Below the pieces are notes generated by a model. That model saw nothing but the letters and a program-made list of their open reading frames with translations. It did not search any database and had not been told where the DNA came from. A stretch of 64,000 nt of DNA from Alloacidobacterium sp963823845 (GTDB lineage: Bacteria; Acidobacteriota; Terriglobia; Terriglobales; Acidobacteriaceae): assembly GCA_963823845.1 (NCBI GenBank), contig CAWGND010000014.1:1-64000 (forward strand), read 5' to 3'. The position numbers were made by a program, and so were the translations under genes. Of this stretch, positions 17,040-28,281 are shown piece after piece (position 1 is the first letter of the stretch; every line of letters begins with the position of its first letter).

Positions 17040-18345
17040 CTACTCTGGGTCTCCCAAGCCACCATATTCGTTTGGAATGGTATTTACGAAATCCATGAAC
17101 AAAACTTCTTTCTCGATAAACTTGCTTCGCCGCTCCTCAATGGTCTGCGGAAGCCGATGTTTGTACGCGGGTTCCGTGGTGAAGTAGCGCACCCGCTCAT
17201 CATCGATGTAAGCTGCCCAGAGTTCACCATGTGCCCCTTTCAAGAGTATGCCCTCCATGATGGTCCCGAGGCCTCGCACAAGCGAAAAATGCTTCGCCGT
17301 GGAGATCGTTGTCCCGCCAGTCGTGCTTGCCACCCCTGGCAAAACGGTCCATCATCGGTTCGTAATACTGGCCGGTGACCGTGAAGAGCCGTTGAAGCTC
17401 AAGCTCGTTCATGAATCCCCATTCAAAGAGAGTCTCCCGCCGTCTGGTGAACCGTCCATCGAAGCGAGCTCCCATCCCGTGAAAACTCTGACAACCGCTC
17501 ACCTCCTCGATCTCCATCTGAGCCGGATGCTCCTCGGTCCGACGAAACCGCAGTTTGCAGACATTGCCCTCATTCCAACGTGTCTCAATGTTTGCCTCTG
17601 CCGCGTAGCGGTTCGTCAACTCAGCAAAGCCGTTGACCTGACCTAGATGTGAGCCATTGTGGACTTGCAGGTGGAATGTAAATCCTCTGGCGCTCGATTC
17701 GGAAATAAGGAGCCTCCCCCCATGCATTCCACCGTCATTTTTTGCATACCAGAAGCCCCACCATCGCGGCTCCCATCGTTCCGGTTTTCTCCAGCCTTCA
17801 TCCAAGGGCAGGAGCGCCGCGCGAATTGCTGCATCGAGTTGACCGGACAGCGCACGCTTCCGTTCGGCTTTCTCATCTTTGGTGTTGTCTGAAGCAAGGG
17901 CGTACGTAACCGTCCGGCGTCCCCGCAAATCGAACGGCAACTCGTCGGGGCCACCATATTCTGTGTTCTGGATCAGGATGATACGGTCCCAGCCGAGGTG
18001 AGCGATCGCGAAGCCCAATTCCAGAAGCACATTCGGGTTTGGGGTACGCCTGACCTTCGAGCGGTGCGTTATCGTAAAGCCGAATAGTTTCCATTCCGCA
18101 CTTCGACGACTCAGTGTGACGTCAGCCACAAACACGTCCGCAAGCACGATCTTCTCGAAGATTTTGTCCGTGATTGAAGGCGTCCCAGGAATGCCTCCAG
18201 TGTCTCGATCGAGCACAGGATCGATTTCAGTGCTTTGGTCTTTTCCCAGCTTCCTGAGAGCGTCTCCCAGACTGGCCTGAATCACGTTGCGACATAGGGA
18301 GTTGGGATGCTCAGATTGCCATGAATAGAAGACGATTCGATTCAT
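17040..18345 (-). pseudogene. TIR-like domain protein with one frameshift (possible defence gene)
   Basis: From the ATG at 18345 the N-terminal ~150 residues have a TIR/nucleotide-hydrolase-like pattern found in prokaryotic defence genes: FYSWQSEHPNSLCRNVIQ, LDRDTGGIPGTPSITDKIFE, ADVFVADVT, then NPNVLLELGFAIAHLGWDRI and LPFDLRGRRTVTY. The C-terminal ~230 residues are an unassigned domain. The frame breaks near 17290 at a run of five T: removing one T joins the frame ending at 17224 to the frame ending at 17040 and restores a ~435-residue protein. No partner sensor gene is visible, since insertion elements lie on both sides. The family is inferred from motifs only. Confidence 0.6.
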
Positions 18346-18707
18346 ACTTTCACTCGGTGTCTGATGAGTAATGATAAGTCCTAGTGCTGTATCTGGAGCG
18401 CCCCGCGACGGCAGTGCGCAGTTGCATGCTCTCAGAGCAGGGCGCTTCGGATACAGCGACTTGAAGGAAGCCGCCCCCATGGAAGGCTATGAACTTTGAA
18501 TGGCGCTGATCGGGTGGAGAAGTTTGACCAAGTCGTTAATCTGGGCATGATCTGCGGCTTTTAAGTCGTGATGGAGCGGTGAAGGATCGCAATGTGGCAT
18601 CCGGCGGGGGCTGAAGAGATGAGCGACCGAGCGTCCCGGGACAGATGAGACAAGGAACCTGCATGCGTGCCGAAGCAGGGGCAAAGGCCGAAGATGGGGA
18701 TAGAGGT
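18346..18707. other. Spacer between the TIR-like gene and the IS91-type unit
   Basis: No supported gene; a 77-codon minus-strand frame ending at 18487 overlaps the transposase start of the reverse frame and looks spurious. This stretch should contain one end of the IS91-type unit, but I cannot fix the boundary. Confidence 0.35.
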
Positions 18708-19901
18708 TCAAGCTGCGCACCGGTTTGGTTGAGGTGGAGAACGAAGCAGCAGTTGCGCAGCGGAAAGCCGTTCGACAGCGCGCATGGTTCCGCCACAGAC
18801 TGGGCAGTTCCAGAGTAAATGGGTCTCTTCAGTGGACATCGAAGCTGCCGAAGCAGCCTTTTGCTCTGAGCCGCTGAGTAGTCGAGAGCATAGCGGCAAC
18901 AGGGTAGCGCGGTTCCGGTTGGCGAGGAACCCGAAGTTGCGGATGCGGACGAAGCCTGGCGGCAGCAGATGGAGCAGGAAGCGGCGCAGGAACTCTTCGA
19001 CGGCCAGAGTCATGAGCCTCTTCTTGTTGCCGTGGGCAGAGTCGCGCCAGCGGAAGGTGACGTTGCCATCGGAGAGCGCAACCAGCCTGCTGTTGGAGAT
19101 GGCGACGCGATGGGTATAGGCGCCGAGATAGCGCAGCACGTGTTCAGGGCCGCCGAAGGGAGGCTTGGAGTAGACGACCCAGTCGTGGCGGAACAGTACA
19201 CGCAGCCATGCGGCGAAGGTGCGTGGCTGGGCAAGAGGCAGAAGGTTGCCGTAAAACTGGAGTTCGCCTCGATGGAAGGCGCTACGGAGTCCGGCGACGA
19301 ACTTGCCGCGGAAGACACGGCTGAGCACGCCGATGGGCAGGAAGAAGGAAGGCCGGGCGGAGATCCATCTGGAGTGATCTGGTGCGAGGCCGCCGGCGGC
19401 AACGACACAGTGGATATGGGGATGAAACTGCAATCGCTGATTCCAGGAGTGGAGCACGCTGAAGAAACCGATCTCGGCTCCAAGATGTCGAGGGTCGCGA
19501 GCAATCTCACGCAGCGTCTCGGCACTGGCGTGAAAGAGCAGGTTATAGATGAGCCGCTTGTTCTGTAAAGCGAGCGGGGCCAGTTCCCGCGGCAGAGTGA
19601 AGACGGCATGGACATAGCGGGTGGGCAGCAGTTCTCGTTCACGCGCCTTGAGCCAGCGCAGGCGCGCGTTGCCCTGGCACCGTGGGCAATGCCTGTTTCG
19701 GCAGGAGTTGTACGAGATCCTGGTCGTATGTCCGCAGCCGGTACAGCGATCGCGATGTCCGCCCAGCGCGGCGGTGCGACAGCGCGTGATGGCCAGCAAC
19801 ACTTTTCGGTGTTGCCAGTTGATCCACTTACGGCTGTGTTCAAGAAATGCGTGTCCTGCACAGCGAACAATGTCGGCCATCTCCAGCGGAGGCCGGCTCA
19901 T
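18708..19901 (-). CDS. IS91-family transposase (HUH type)
   Basis: A 397-residue protein. A cysteine-rich zinc-binding domain (CTGCGH, then CRNRHCPRC, residues ~53-75) leads the Y2_Tnp domain. The HUH metal site is HPHIH at residues 160-164, and the conserved GAYTHRVAISN motif with the probable catalytic tyrosine follows. These enzymes move DNA as single strands by a rolling-circle-like mechanism. The ATG overlaps the stop of the upstream tyrosine recombinase gene by 4 bp, so the two proteins form one translationally coupled unit. Confidence 0.92.
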   Translation of the reverse strand: MSRPPLEMADIVRCAGHAFLEHSRKWINWQHRKVLLAITRCRTAALGGHRDRCTGCGHTTRISYNSCRNRHCPRCQGNARLRWLKARERELLPTRYVHAVFTLPRELAPLALQNKRLIYNLLFHASAETLREIARDPRHLGAEIGFFSVLHSWNQRLQFHPHIHCVVAAGGLAPDHSRWISARPSFFLPIGVLSRVFRGKFVAGLRSAFHRGELQFYGNLLPLAQPRTFAAWLRVLFRHDWVVYSKPPFGGPEHVLRYLGAYTHRVAISNSRLVALSDGNVTFRWRDSAHGNKKRLMTLAVEEFLRRFLLHLLPPGFVRIRNFGFLANRNRATLLPLCSRLLSGSEQKAASAASMSTEETHLLWNCPVCGGTMRAVERLSAAQLLLRSPPQPNRCAA

Positions 19902-20782
19902 GAACTGTGCTTGCGTCCTCCTTGTCGAGAGAACGTGAGAGCATCAAGCGGGCTGGCAGTTGCGCTGAGATGCCGTTGGGACAGATGCAGGTAGACGGTA
20001 GTGACCTCGAGGTCTCGGTGACCGAGCAGTATCTGGATCGTTCGCAGGTCGGCGCCGGCTTCAAGAAGATGTGTGGCGAAGCAGTGACGTAGAGTATGCG
20101 GATGGATGTGCCTGTTGTCGAGGCCGGCGCGTTCGGCGGCGATCTGGCAGGCATCCCAGAGGACCTTAGTGGTGACAGGGTAACTTGCCGTGTGCCAGCG
20201 GTTGCCGGGAAAGAGCCACTCCTTCGGCTTGCGCCGGAGGCCGCGCCAGTAGAGGCGCAGCGCATCGAGCAGCTTCGGGCTAAGCATGACATCGCGGTCC
20301 TTGCCGCCCTTGCCCTCCCGGATATGAACCACCATCCGCTGGCTGTCGATGTCACCGACCTTCAGGTGGGCCGCTTCCGCGCGCCGTGCACCCGTGGCAT
20401 AGAGCGTCATCAGCAGGATGCGATGAAACTGCGAGTCTGCTGCGTCAATGAGGCGTGCCACCTCCTCCTGGCTGAGCACCTGCGGAAGGTGTCGCAACTT
20501 CTTCGGATAGGGCGTCTCGGCGATGCTCCAGCCGCGCTTCAACACGTGGATATAGAAGAAGCGCAGCGCCGCCAGCCGCAGGATTACGGTGTTCGGACTG
20601 AACTTCAGCTTGGTGAAAAGCATCGCCTGATACTTGCGAATGTCCTCGGGGCCAAGCTGATCGGGCCGGCGATGAAAGTATCGGCTGAAGTGCTCGACAC
20701 CGTGCAGGTAAGTGCGGATGGTCGTATCGGCGAAGTTGCGACGCCGCAACTCCTCAAGCATGAGCTGGCGTAGTTGGTTCAC
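19898..20782 (-). CDS. Tyrosine recombinase paired with the IS91-type transposase
   Basis: A ~294-residue XerC/D-like recombinase. An N-terminal SAM-like core-binding domain (RRNFADTTIRTYLHGVEHFSRYF) precedes the catalytic domain with ATGARRAEAAHL (first Arg), HTLRHCFATHLLEAG (HxxR), LLGHRDLEVTTVYLHLS (His and nucleophilic Tyr). All catalytic residues are present. I chose the GTG at 20782 because GGAGG lies seven bases upstream; the frame also runs up to 20827 without a site. It probably assists element movement or resolution of the IS91-type transposition products. Confidence 0.88.
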   Translation of the reverse strand: MNQLRQLMLEELRRRNFADTTIRTYLHGVEHFSRYFHRRPDQLGPEDIRKYQAMLFTKLKFSPNTVILRLAALRFFYIHVLKRGWSIAETPYPKKLRHLPQVLSQEEVARLIDAADSQFHRILLMTLYATGARRAEAAHLKVGDIDSQRMVVHIREGKGGKDRDVMLSPKLLDALRLYWRGLRRKPKEWLFPGNRWHTASYPVTTKVLWDACQIAAERAGLDNRHIHPHTLRHCFATHLLEAGADLRTIQILLGHRDLEVTTVYLHLSQRHLSATASPLDALTFSRQGGRKHSS

Positions 20783-20900
20783 AGAGAATCCTCCTTCTCT
20801 GCGCACCAAGCTACCCGGTAGCCTCAAGTGTCAGTTCAGTAACACGCGGATGCGTCCGCCGCCGCCGCGGCTTCGTTCAAGTCGGCTAGCAGGGTGGAAT

Positions 20901-21859
20901 CTACGAAGATTCCGGCTTATCCGGTTCCAGCCCGATCCGATCGTTGACAGCGTTGCGGAAACGCTGTTTGCAGCCCAAATACCGCTCGGTTGTTTGCACA
21001 GAGACGTGTCCCAGCAGGAACTGAATCTGCTCCAATTCACCGCCGGCCTGATGGCAAAGGCGAGCGCAAGTTCGACGAAGGTCGTGCGGAGCGAGAGACT
21101 GGATTTCAGAGTCCTTTGCCTTTTGCTTCACGACACCCCAAATGACTTTGGGACTGAAGCCGGTTCCCCAGACTCTGCCAGCCTTGTTGATCGAACGAAG
21201 GAGAGTGCCGGTCGTAATCCCGGAAGCTCCTGTCCAAGCGTCAATTCCTGTTTTCACCCAATCCGGGACTGGAATGGTTCGTATATGGCCGCCCTTGCCG
21301 ACAAGATCGGCAATGACCCAGTGCTCCTCCCGCTGTTGGATGTCCTCAACTCGCAAAGCCGTCAATTCCCCTCGGCGTAGTCCGCAGCCGAGCAGAATCG
21401 CGAGCGTCGCATAGTCGCGTTTGCCACGAATACTCGCTTCGTTCGCCGTCATCAGAAGGCGCTTTCCTTGCTCCACAGTGAGCCAATTGCCAACGGGAAC
21501 ACCGAATCGCTGGCGCCCTTCACCCAGCGAATTCCCGCAGCCAGATCTGCACTGAGGAGACCGCAATCGGCCGCCTCGTAAGCCAACCTCCGGACCGCAG
21601 CGAGTCGCAAGTTGATGGTGGTTGATGCGTAATGACGCTGCTCCAGGGAGATTCGATACCGCGTGACCACAGTCTTGTTGAATGCGAGCCTGGGTTCCGA
21701 GCAATACCACTCGATGAATTCTCTGATCGCATGATCATAGGTTCGCTGGGAACTGGGAGATGTCAAGCTGTTCAATACTGCCGATTTGGATTGTTCAAGG
21801 TCGGGAAGCTTGAGAATCGATTTAGGTGTCCTTTTGCGTTTTGTTTTGCTGCTTGCCAT
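20901..21859 (-). pseudogene. Tyrosine-recombinase integrase broken by a one-base frameshift
   Basis: The N-terminal core-binding domain starts at the ATG at 21859 (GGAGG seven bases upstream) and matches the N-terminus of the GH13 chimera (IEWYCSEPRLAFNKTV, INLRLAAVRRLAYEAAD). The catalytic domain lies in another frame: LGCGLRRGELTALRVED, HDLRRTCARLCHQAGG, LLGHVSVQTTERYLG, all residues present. The switch falls near 21520, after IRWVKGA, and one inserted base would restore a ~320-residue protein. Either the gene is recently inactivated or one base is missing from the assembly. Confidence 0.8.
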
Positions 21860-22165
21860 GGGTACGGCCTCCAATTGCCGTGTGGCAAACAACATGATCC
21901 GGATCTCCATCTCGGGCTATTCGCACCCTAGGGCGTTTGTCGGTACTAATCGGCCTTTCGGCCCGCAAATTATTCTCAATGAGTGCATTGCCCCTGTTAG
22001 CAACAACTGAGAACCAAGCAGCGACAGTCTGAACGATCGTGGAGTAACCACGAGCCGACTTGCACCGATTCTAGCCCGCCTCTAAATCGTCCTCCTGCGA
22101 GGCGCCGTGCCGACGTGAATGCATCACATCGGCACGCTCGTTACTGCGGTGGCCTCAGAGGCCTG
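21860..22165. other. Spacer upstream of the broken integrase
   Basis: No gene. Around 21950 GTCGGTACTAATCGGCC and a short CGGCC/GGCC palindrome occur. A 28-bp stretch at about 21964 (CGCAAAT, then CAATGAGTGC and TTG) closely resembles one at about 29868. Confidence 0.35.
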
Positions 22166-22783
22166 TCAATTGACCGTAATTCGTGTCGCAGCGATCGTGC
22201 CCGTCACTTCAACTGGTGTGGGACTTCCATCCAGGTTCCACACTTTGAACGTGAAGCGGCCGCTATAAGATTTGTTGTCCGCCGCTACCGTAACCTCCTC
22301 ATCCAGGGTGAAGGTGTTGGTAGCCGTAGCCGCCGGAGTAGCCGGAGTGAAAAGCCAGCCCACGTGATGAAGAGTTACACTCCGCAAGCCGGTCGGCTTC
22401 CACACTCCTACGCACACGTTGCCGCCCAATGGTGCCAGAAACGCACTTTCAAACTCCGTGCCGTCGCTGTGCCATGTGTCGAAGGTGTCGTTGAAAGTCG
22501 ACTGATCGGCGCTGTTGGTGTAGATCACATGCCACAGGCCAACGATCGTCGGATTGCCCGCTTCAAACGGTGAGGTGAAGCCAGCAACCTGAGCAACCAT
22601 AGGCAGTTTGATCGCGGGTGTTGGGACGGCTGCGCCGAAGCTTCCGCAAGCCGCTTTGGCACCGGTTGGAAGAATGAGAAGACATAGAGCAGCAAGGAGG
22701 CCGAAGCCGCCGCGGTAGAGCCGCGCCCGCAACCTGCCGTCCGAGGTGATCGAGAATACTAAGTTCCTGACAATTCGCTTCAT
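22166..22783 (-). CDS. Secreted protein of unknown function
   Basis: About 205 residues from the ATG at 22783, which has a GGAG site. A basic N-terminus (MKRIVRNLVF) and a long hydrophobic stretch (FGLLAALCLLILPTGAKA) form a signal peptide. The mature protein begins ACGSFGAAVPTPAIKLP and contains NPTIVGLWHVIYTN and DTWHSDGTEFESAFLAP, with later beta strands (SYSGRFTFKVWNLDG). This type recurs in Acidobacteriota, with a GLWHV core and a lipocalin-like strand pattern. No enzymatic motif is seen. It sits alone between mobile elements. Confidence 0.72.
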   Translation of the reverse strand: MKRIVRNLVFSITSDGRLRARLYRGGFGLLAALCLLILPTGAKAACGSFGAAVPTPAIKLPMVAQVAGFTSPFEAGNPTIVGLWHVIYTNSADQSTFNDTFDTWHSDGTEFESAFLAPLGGNVCVGVWKPTGLRSVTLHHVGWLFTPATPAATATNTFTLDEEVTVAADNKSYSGRFTFKVWNLDGSPTPVEVTGTIAATRITVN

Positions 22784-22975
22784 GGTGTTTCTCCTGTTTC
22801 GCATCTCGTCCGAGCGAGCGACGCGTGGGCAGAGTCTGTAGCCCCGGCGCGTTTTAGAGCAATACCCGCACGGCGATTTGTTTCTCCCCAGGCAACACCT
22901 TGCGCTGCAATCGATTAGGCGATCTTGTCCCCGCCCGTCACGGTGGGGAAACGTTAATACACCGGTCTCCTGACG

Positions 22976-24073
22976 GTGCTAAACTCAGTGCTCGATGCCA
23001 TCGTCCACTGCCGCACCGCGGCACCGGGCGGTCATCGCGATCAGTGCGTCCGCTGCGGCCATCAGGCCATCTCGTTCAACTCCTGCCGCAATCGGCACTG
23101 CCCCAGGTGTCAGGGGAACGCACGCGCCAAGTGGCTGGCAGCGCGCTCAGCTGAACTGTTGCCCGTGCCGTACTTCCACATCGTCTTCACGCTGCCGCAC
23201 GAGTTGTCCGCTCTGACCCTCCAGAACAAGCGGCTACTCTACGATCTGCTCTTTAGCACCAGCGCCGCGGCGATGCTCGAGCTGGCTCGCGATCCGAAGC
23301 ACCTGGGAGCCGATATCGGCTTTCTGGGTGTGCTTCATACCTGGGGGCAGAACCTTCAGCATCATCCCCATGTTCACTACATCGTTCCCGCCGGCGGCCT
23401 GGCTCCCGATGGTTCCAGATGGATCGATTCCTCGTGCCGCTTCTTCCTGCCCGTCAAGGCACTCAGCCGTGTGTTCCGCGGTAAGTTCGTCGCCGGACTG
23501 AAGACCGCATTCCACGAAGGCACGCTCCAGTTCCACGGCAGCTTCCGATCACTTGCAGACCCGCGCACCTTCTCTTCCTGGCTTCGAAACTTGTCCCGCA
23601 ACCACTGGGTCGTCTACGCCAAGCCACCCTTCGGTGGCGCCGAATACGTTCTCAACTATCTGGCCCGCTACACCCATCGCGTCGCCATCTCCAACCATCG
23701 TCTCGTGGCCTTCGAAAACCATCGCGTTTCCTTCCGTTGGCGGGACTATGCTCACGGCGGCAAGAAGAAGGTCATGACTGTTTCCGCTCATGAGTTCCTG
23801 CGCCGCTTCCTGCTTCACGTCCTGCCCAAGGGGCTGGTCCGCATCCGACACTTCGGCCTTTGCGCCAACCGCAGACGTAGTGCCGCACTCCAACGTTGCC
23901 GCGCTCTGCTCGACACGGCTACCTCCGTCGATCCGCCAGAGATAGCAGGACCGTGCTGTCCCGCTTGCTTCGGCGCGATGGTGATCCTTGATCGACTCAC
24001 CAGCAGCCAGCTGTATTTCTGCTCCAACCTCACATGGTCCGCACAACGGAGCCGTGGCGATGACAGCTCCTGA
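22976..24073 (+). CDS. Second IS91-family transposase, probably 5'-frameshifted
   Basis: A 365-residue protein related to the transposase at 18708-19901: HRDQCVRCGH, CRNRHCPRCQGNARAKWL, the HUH site HPHVH and ARYTHRVAISNHRLVAF. The homologous N-terminal segment (GDLV-x3-HGG-x-TL) is found in a different frame at 22900-22975, and a TAA stop precedes the GTG start in the main frame. A one-base slip near 22965 probably cut off the N-terminus. No partner recombinase accompanies this copy. A 3' hairpin at 24348-24418 may be its end. Confidence 0.8.
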   Translation: MLNSVLDAIVHCRTAAPGGHRDQCVRCGHQAISFNSCRNRHCPRCQGNARAKWLAARSAELLPVPYFHIVFTLPHELSALTLQNKRLLYDLLFSTSAAAMLELARDPKHLGADIGFLGVLHTWGQNLQHHPHVHYIVPAGGLAPDGSRWIDSSCRFFLPVKALSRVFRGKFVAGLKTAFHEGTLQFHGSFRSLADPRTFSSWLRNLSRNHWVVYAKPPFGGAEYVLNYLARYTHRVAISNHRLVAFENHRVSFRWRDYAHGGKKKVMTVSAHEFLRRFLLHVLPKGLVRIRHFGLCANRRRSAALQRCRALLDTATSVDPPEIAGPCCPACFGAMVILDRLTSSQLYFCSNLTWSAQRSRGDDSS

Positions 24074-24347
24074 AGAGACTCATGATTTACTGTGGCCCTA
24101 TCGATCGCCTCTGCTACCGCGTTCCTGCACGCAATGCCGGCCTGCGCTCAAGAACGAGTTTCAACACGCGCGCGATCGCTTCGAAGATGAAAATCAGACA
24201 TGCATTTCATCTCGATGTGAGCTGTTCTCCGCTCCATCCATTGCGTCTGACCCACGCACTACCTTCGCTCAGTTCTTCTGCGCCGATTGAAATCCCATAG
24301 CTAAATCACCGCATCCCTCGCAAGCACCAGTGACTTACTTCAAACGG
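24074..24347. other. Non-coding tail of the second IS91-type element
   Basis: No supported gene between the transposase stop and the inverted repeat at 24348. The stretch contains GGCCCTATCGAT near 24095, partly echoing the hairpin arm downstream. Confidence 0.35.
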
Positions 24348-24418
24348 CCCTATCGAAACTGCCCCAGAGAAGAATCTGGACTATCCCCACCTCTCGCGTC
24401 GGGGCAGTCCCGATAGGG
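24348..24418. repeat. Imperfect 18-bp inverted repeat, possible IS91-type terminus
   Basis: The arms 24348-24365 and 24401-24418 match at 16 of 18 positions (CCCTATCG-n2-ACTGCCCC against GGGGCAGT-n2-CGATAGGG) around a 35-base loop. IS91-family ends carry hairpins near their origin or terminus. It could also act as a bidirectional terminator between the transposase and the kinase gene, which converge here. Confidence 0.5.
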
Positions 24419-24440
24419 TTCTAACGTTTCCCGGTACTGA

Positions 24441-27287
<2,847 letters not shown>

Positions 27288-27814
27288 GCGCGCGGGATGC
27301 CAACCGATGGTTGACTGATGGTACGGGCGGAGGCCAGGCCCAGTCAATGCATCTGGCACTGGCCGACAGCCCGGTCTGCGCTGAGTCGAAGTGAACAGTC
27401 CGGGTCTAGAGACTTGAAGAGAAGGCTTCGCTTGCCCCGGCCGTTTTCCGAAAATCGGTCAAGGGATACCTGGCGGTCTAGTCGACAACCCCGCGATATT
27501 GCTCGCACAGAGCCAGATCAACGAGCGCACAATCGCCAAATCACTCATCGACACCGGATCAGTAATGATATGTCCCCAGGCTCCGGTAATTCGGAAGTGG
27601 CGTATCGCGGAAGGCTGCGGCGTTTGTGGGTACCTACCTATGAAAATTGGCCTGAGCTCGGCCCAATCTTCGCCAACTTGGAGCATATTGTTACTGAATG
27701 GAGTAGGCTTCAATCGAACGATTTTTCACTGACGCCTTCGGGCCATTGGAAATGATCATCGAAGCGCGCTCGTTCGGGGGCCCGATTTAGAAGACCACTC
27801 AACGAGAAGATCAC
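27288..27814. other. Gene-free stretch upstream of the kinase
   Basis: Only short frames without recognisable products. It must contain the kinase promoter (minus strand) and that of the former cupin gene. No repeat or RNA gene seen. Confidence 0.4.
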
Positions 27815-28281
27815 ATGGAAGATCAAAGTATCGCATTTCATCAACCAACCGACACAGGTCCGTCTTACTGGGGACCGGGCGACCGTTACACCTTCCTGGC
27901 CCCCGGCGCCCAAACAACGGAGCCTATTCATCCATAGAAGGGATCATCCCTTCCGGAGGCGGGCCGCCGCTGCACATTCACCATCGCGAGGAAGAGAGTT
28001 TCTACCTTCTCGAAGGCACTCTCGAGATCGCTGGGCGAGAAAAAGATCAACGCCACGACCGGAGACTTCGTGCAAATCCCTCGCGGAACCGTCCATAGAT
28101 TTCAGAACGTGGGAGCACGGCAGCCAAGATGCTGCTCTTTTTCTCGCCTGCCGGGATGGAAAAGCATGAGGAGGTGTTGGAGCCGGTTCAGGACCGCTCT
28201 TCCGCCATTCCACCAATTACAGAAGCAGTGATTGTCCGGCTGATGAACGCAGGTCCAAAACATGGATTGGAGTTTGTGTGA
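27815..28281 (+). pseudogene. Cupin-domain protein broken by at least two frameshifts
   Basis: The ATG at 27815 opens FHQPTDTGPSYWGPGDRYTFL and then hits TAG near 27937. Another frame continues with GAYSSIEGIIPSGGGPPLHIHHREEESFYLLEG, a cupin metal site (HxH-x-E). A third frame gives TTGDFVQIPRGTVHRFQNVG and the C-terminus KMLLFFSPAGMEKHEEV to the TGA at 28281. Combined, this is a complete ~155-residue cupin of the small quercetin-dioxygenase-like type. The stop overlaps the start of the serine hydrolase gene, so the two were once an operon. It is too broken to appear as a single open frame. Confidence 0.75.

Noticed and set aside
18487..18720. A 77-codon minus-strand frame next to the IS91-type transposase
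   Set aside because: Proline/histidine-rich, overlapping the transposase end, no ribosome site or family; judged spurious.
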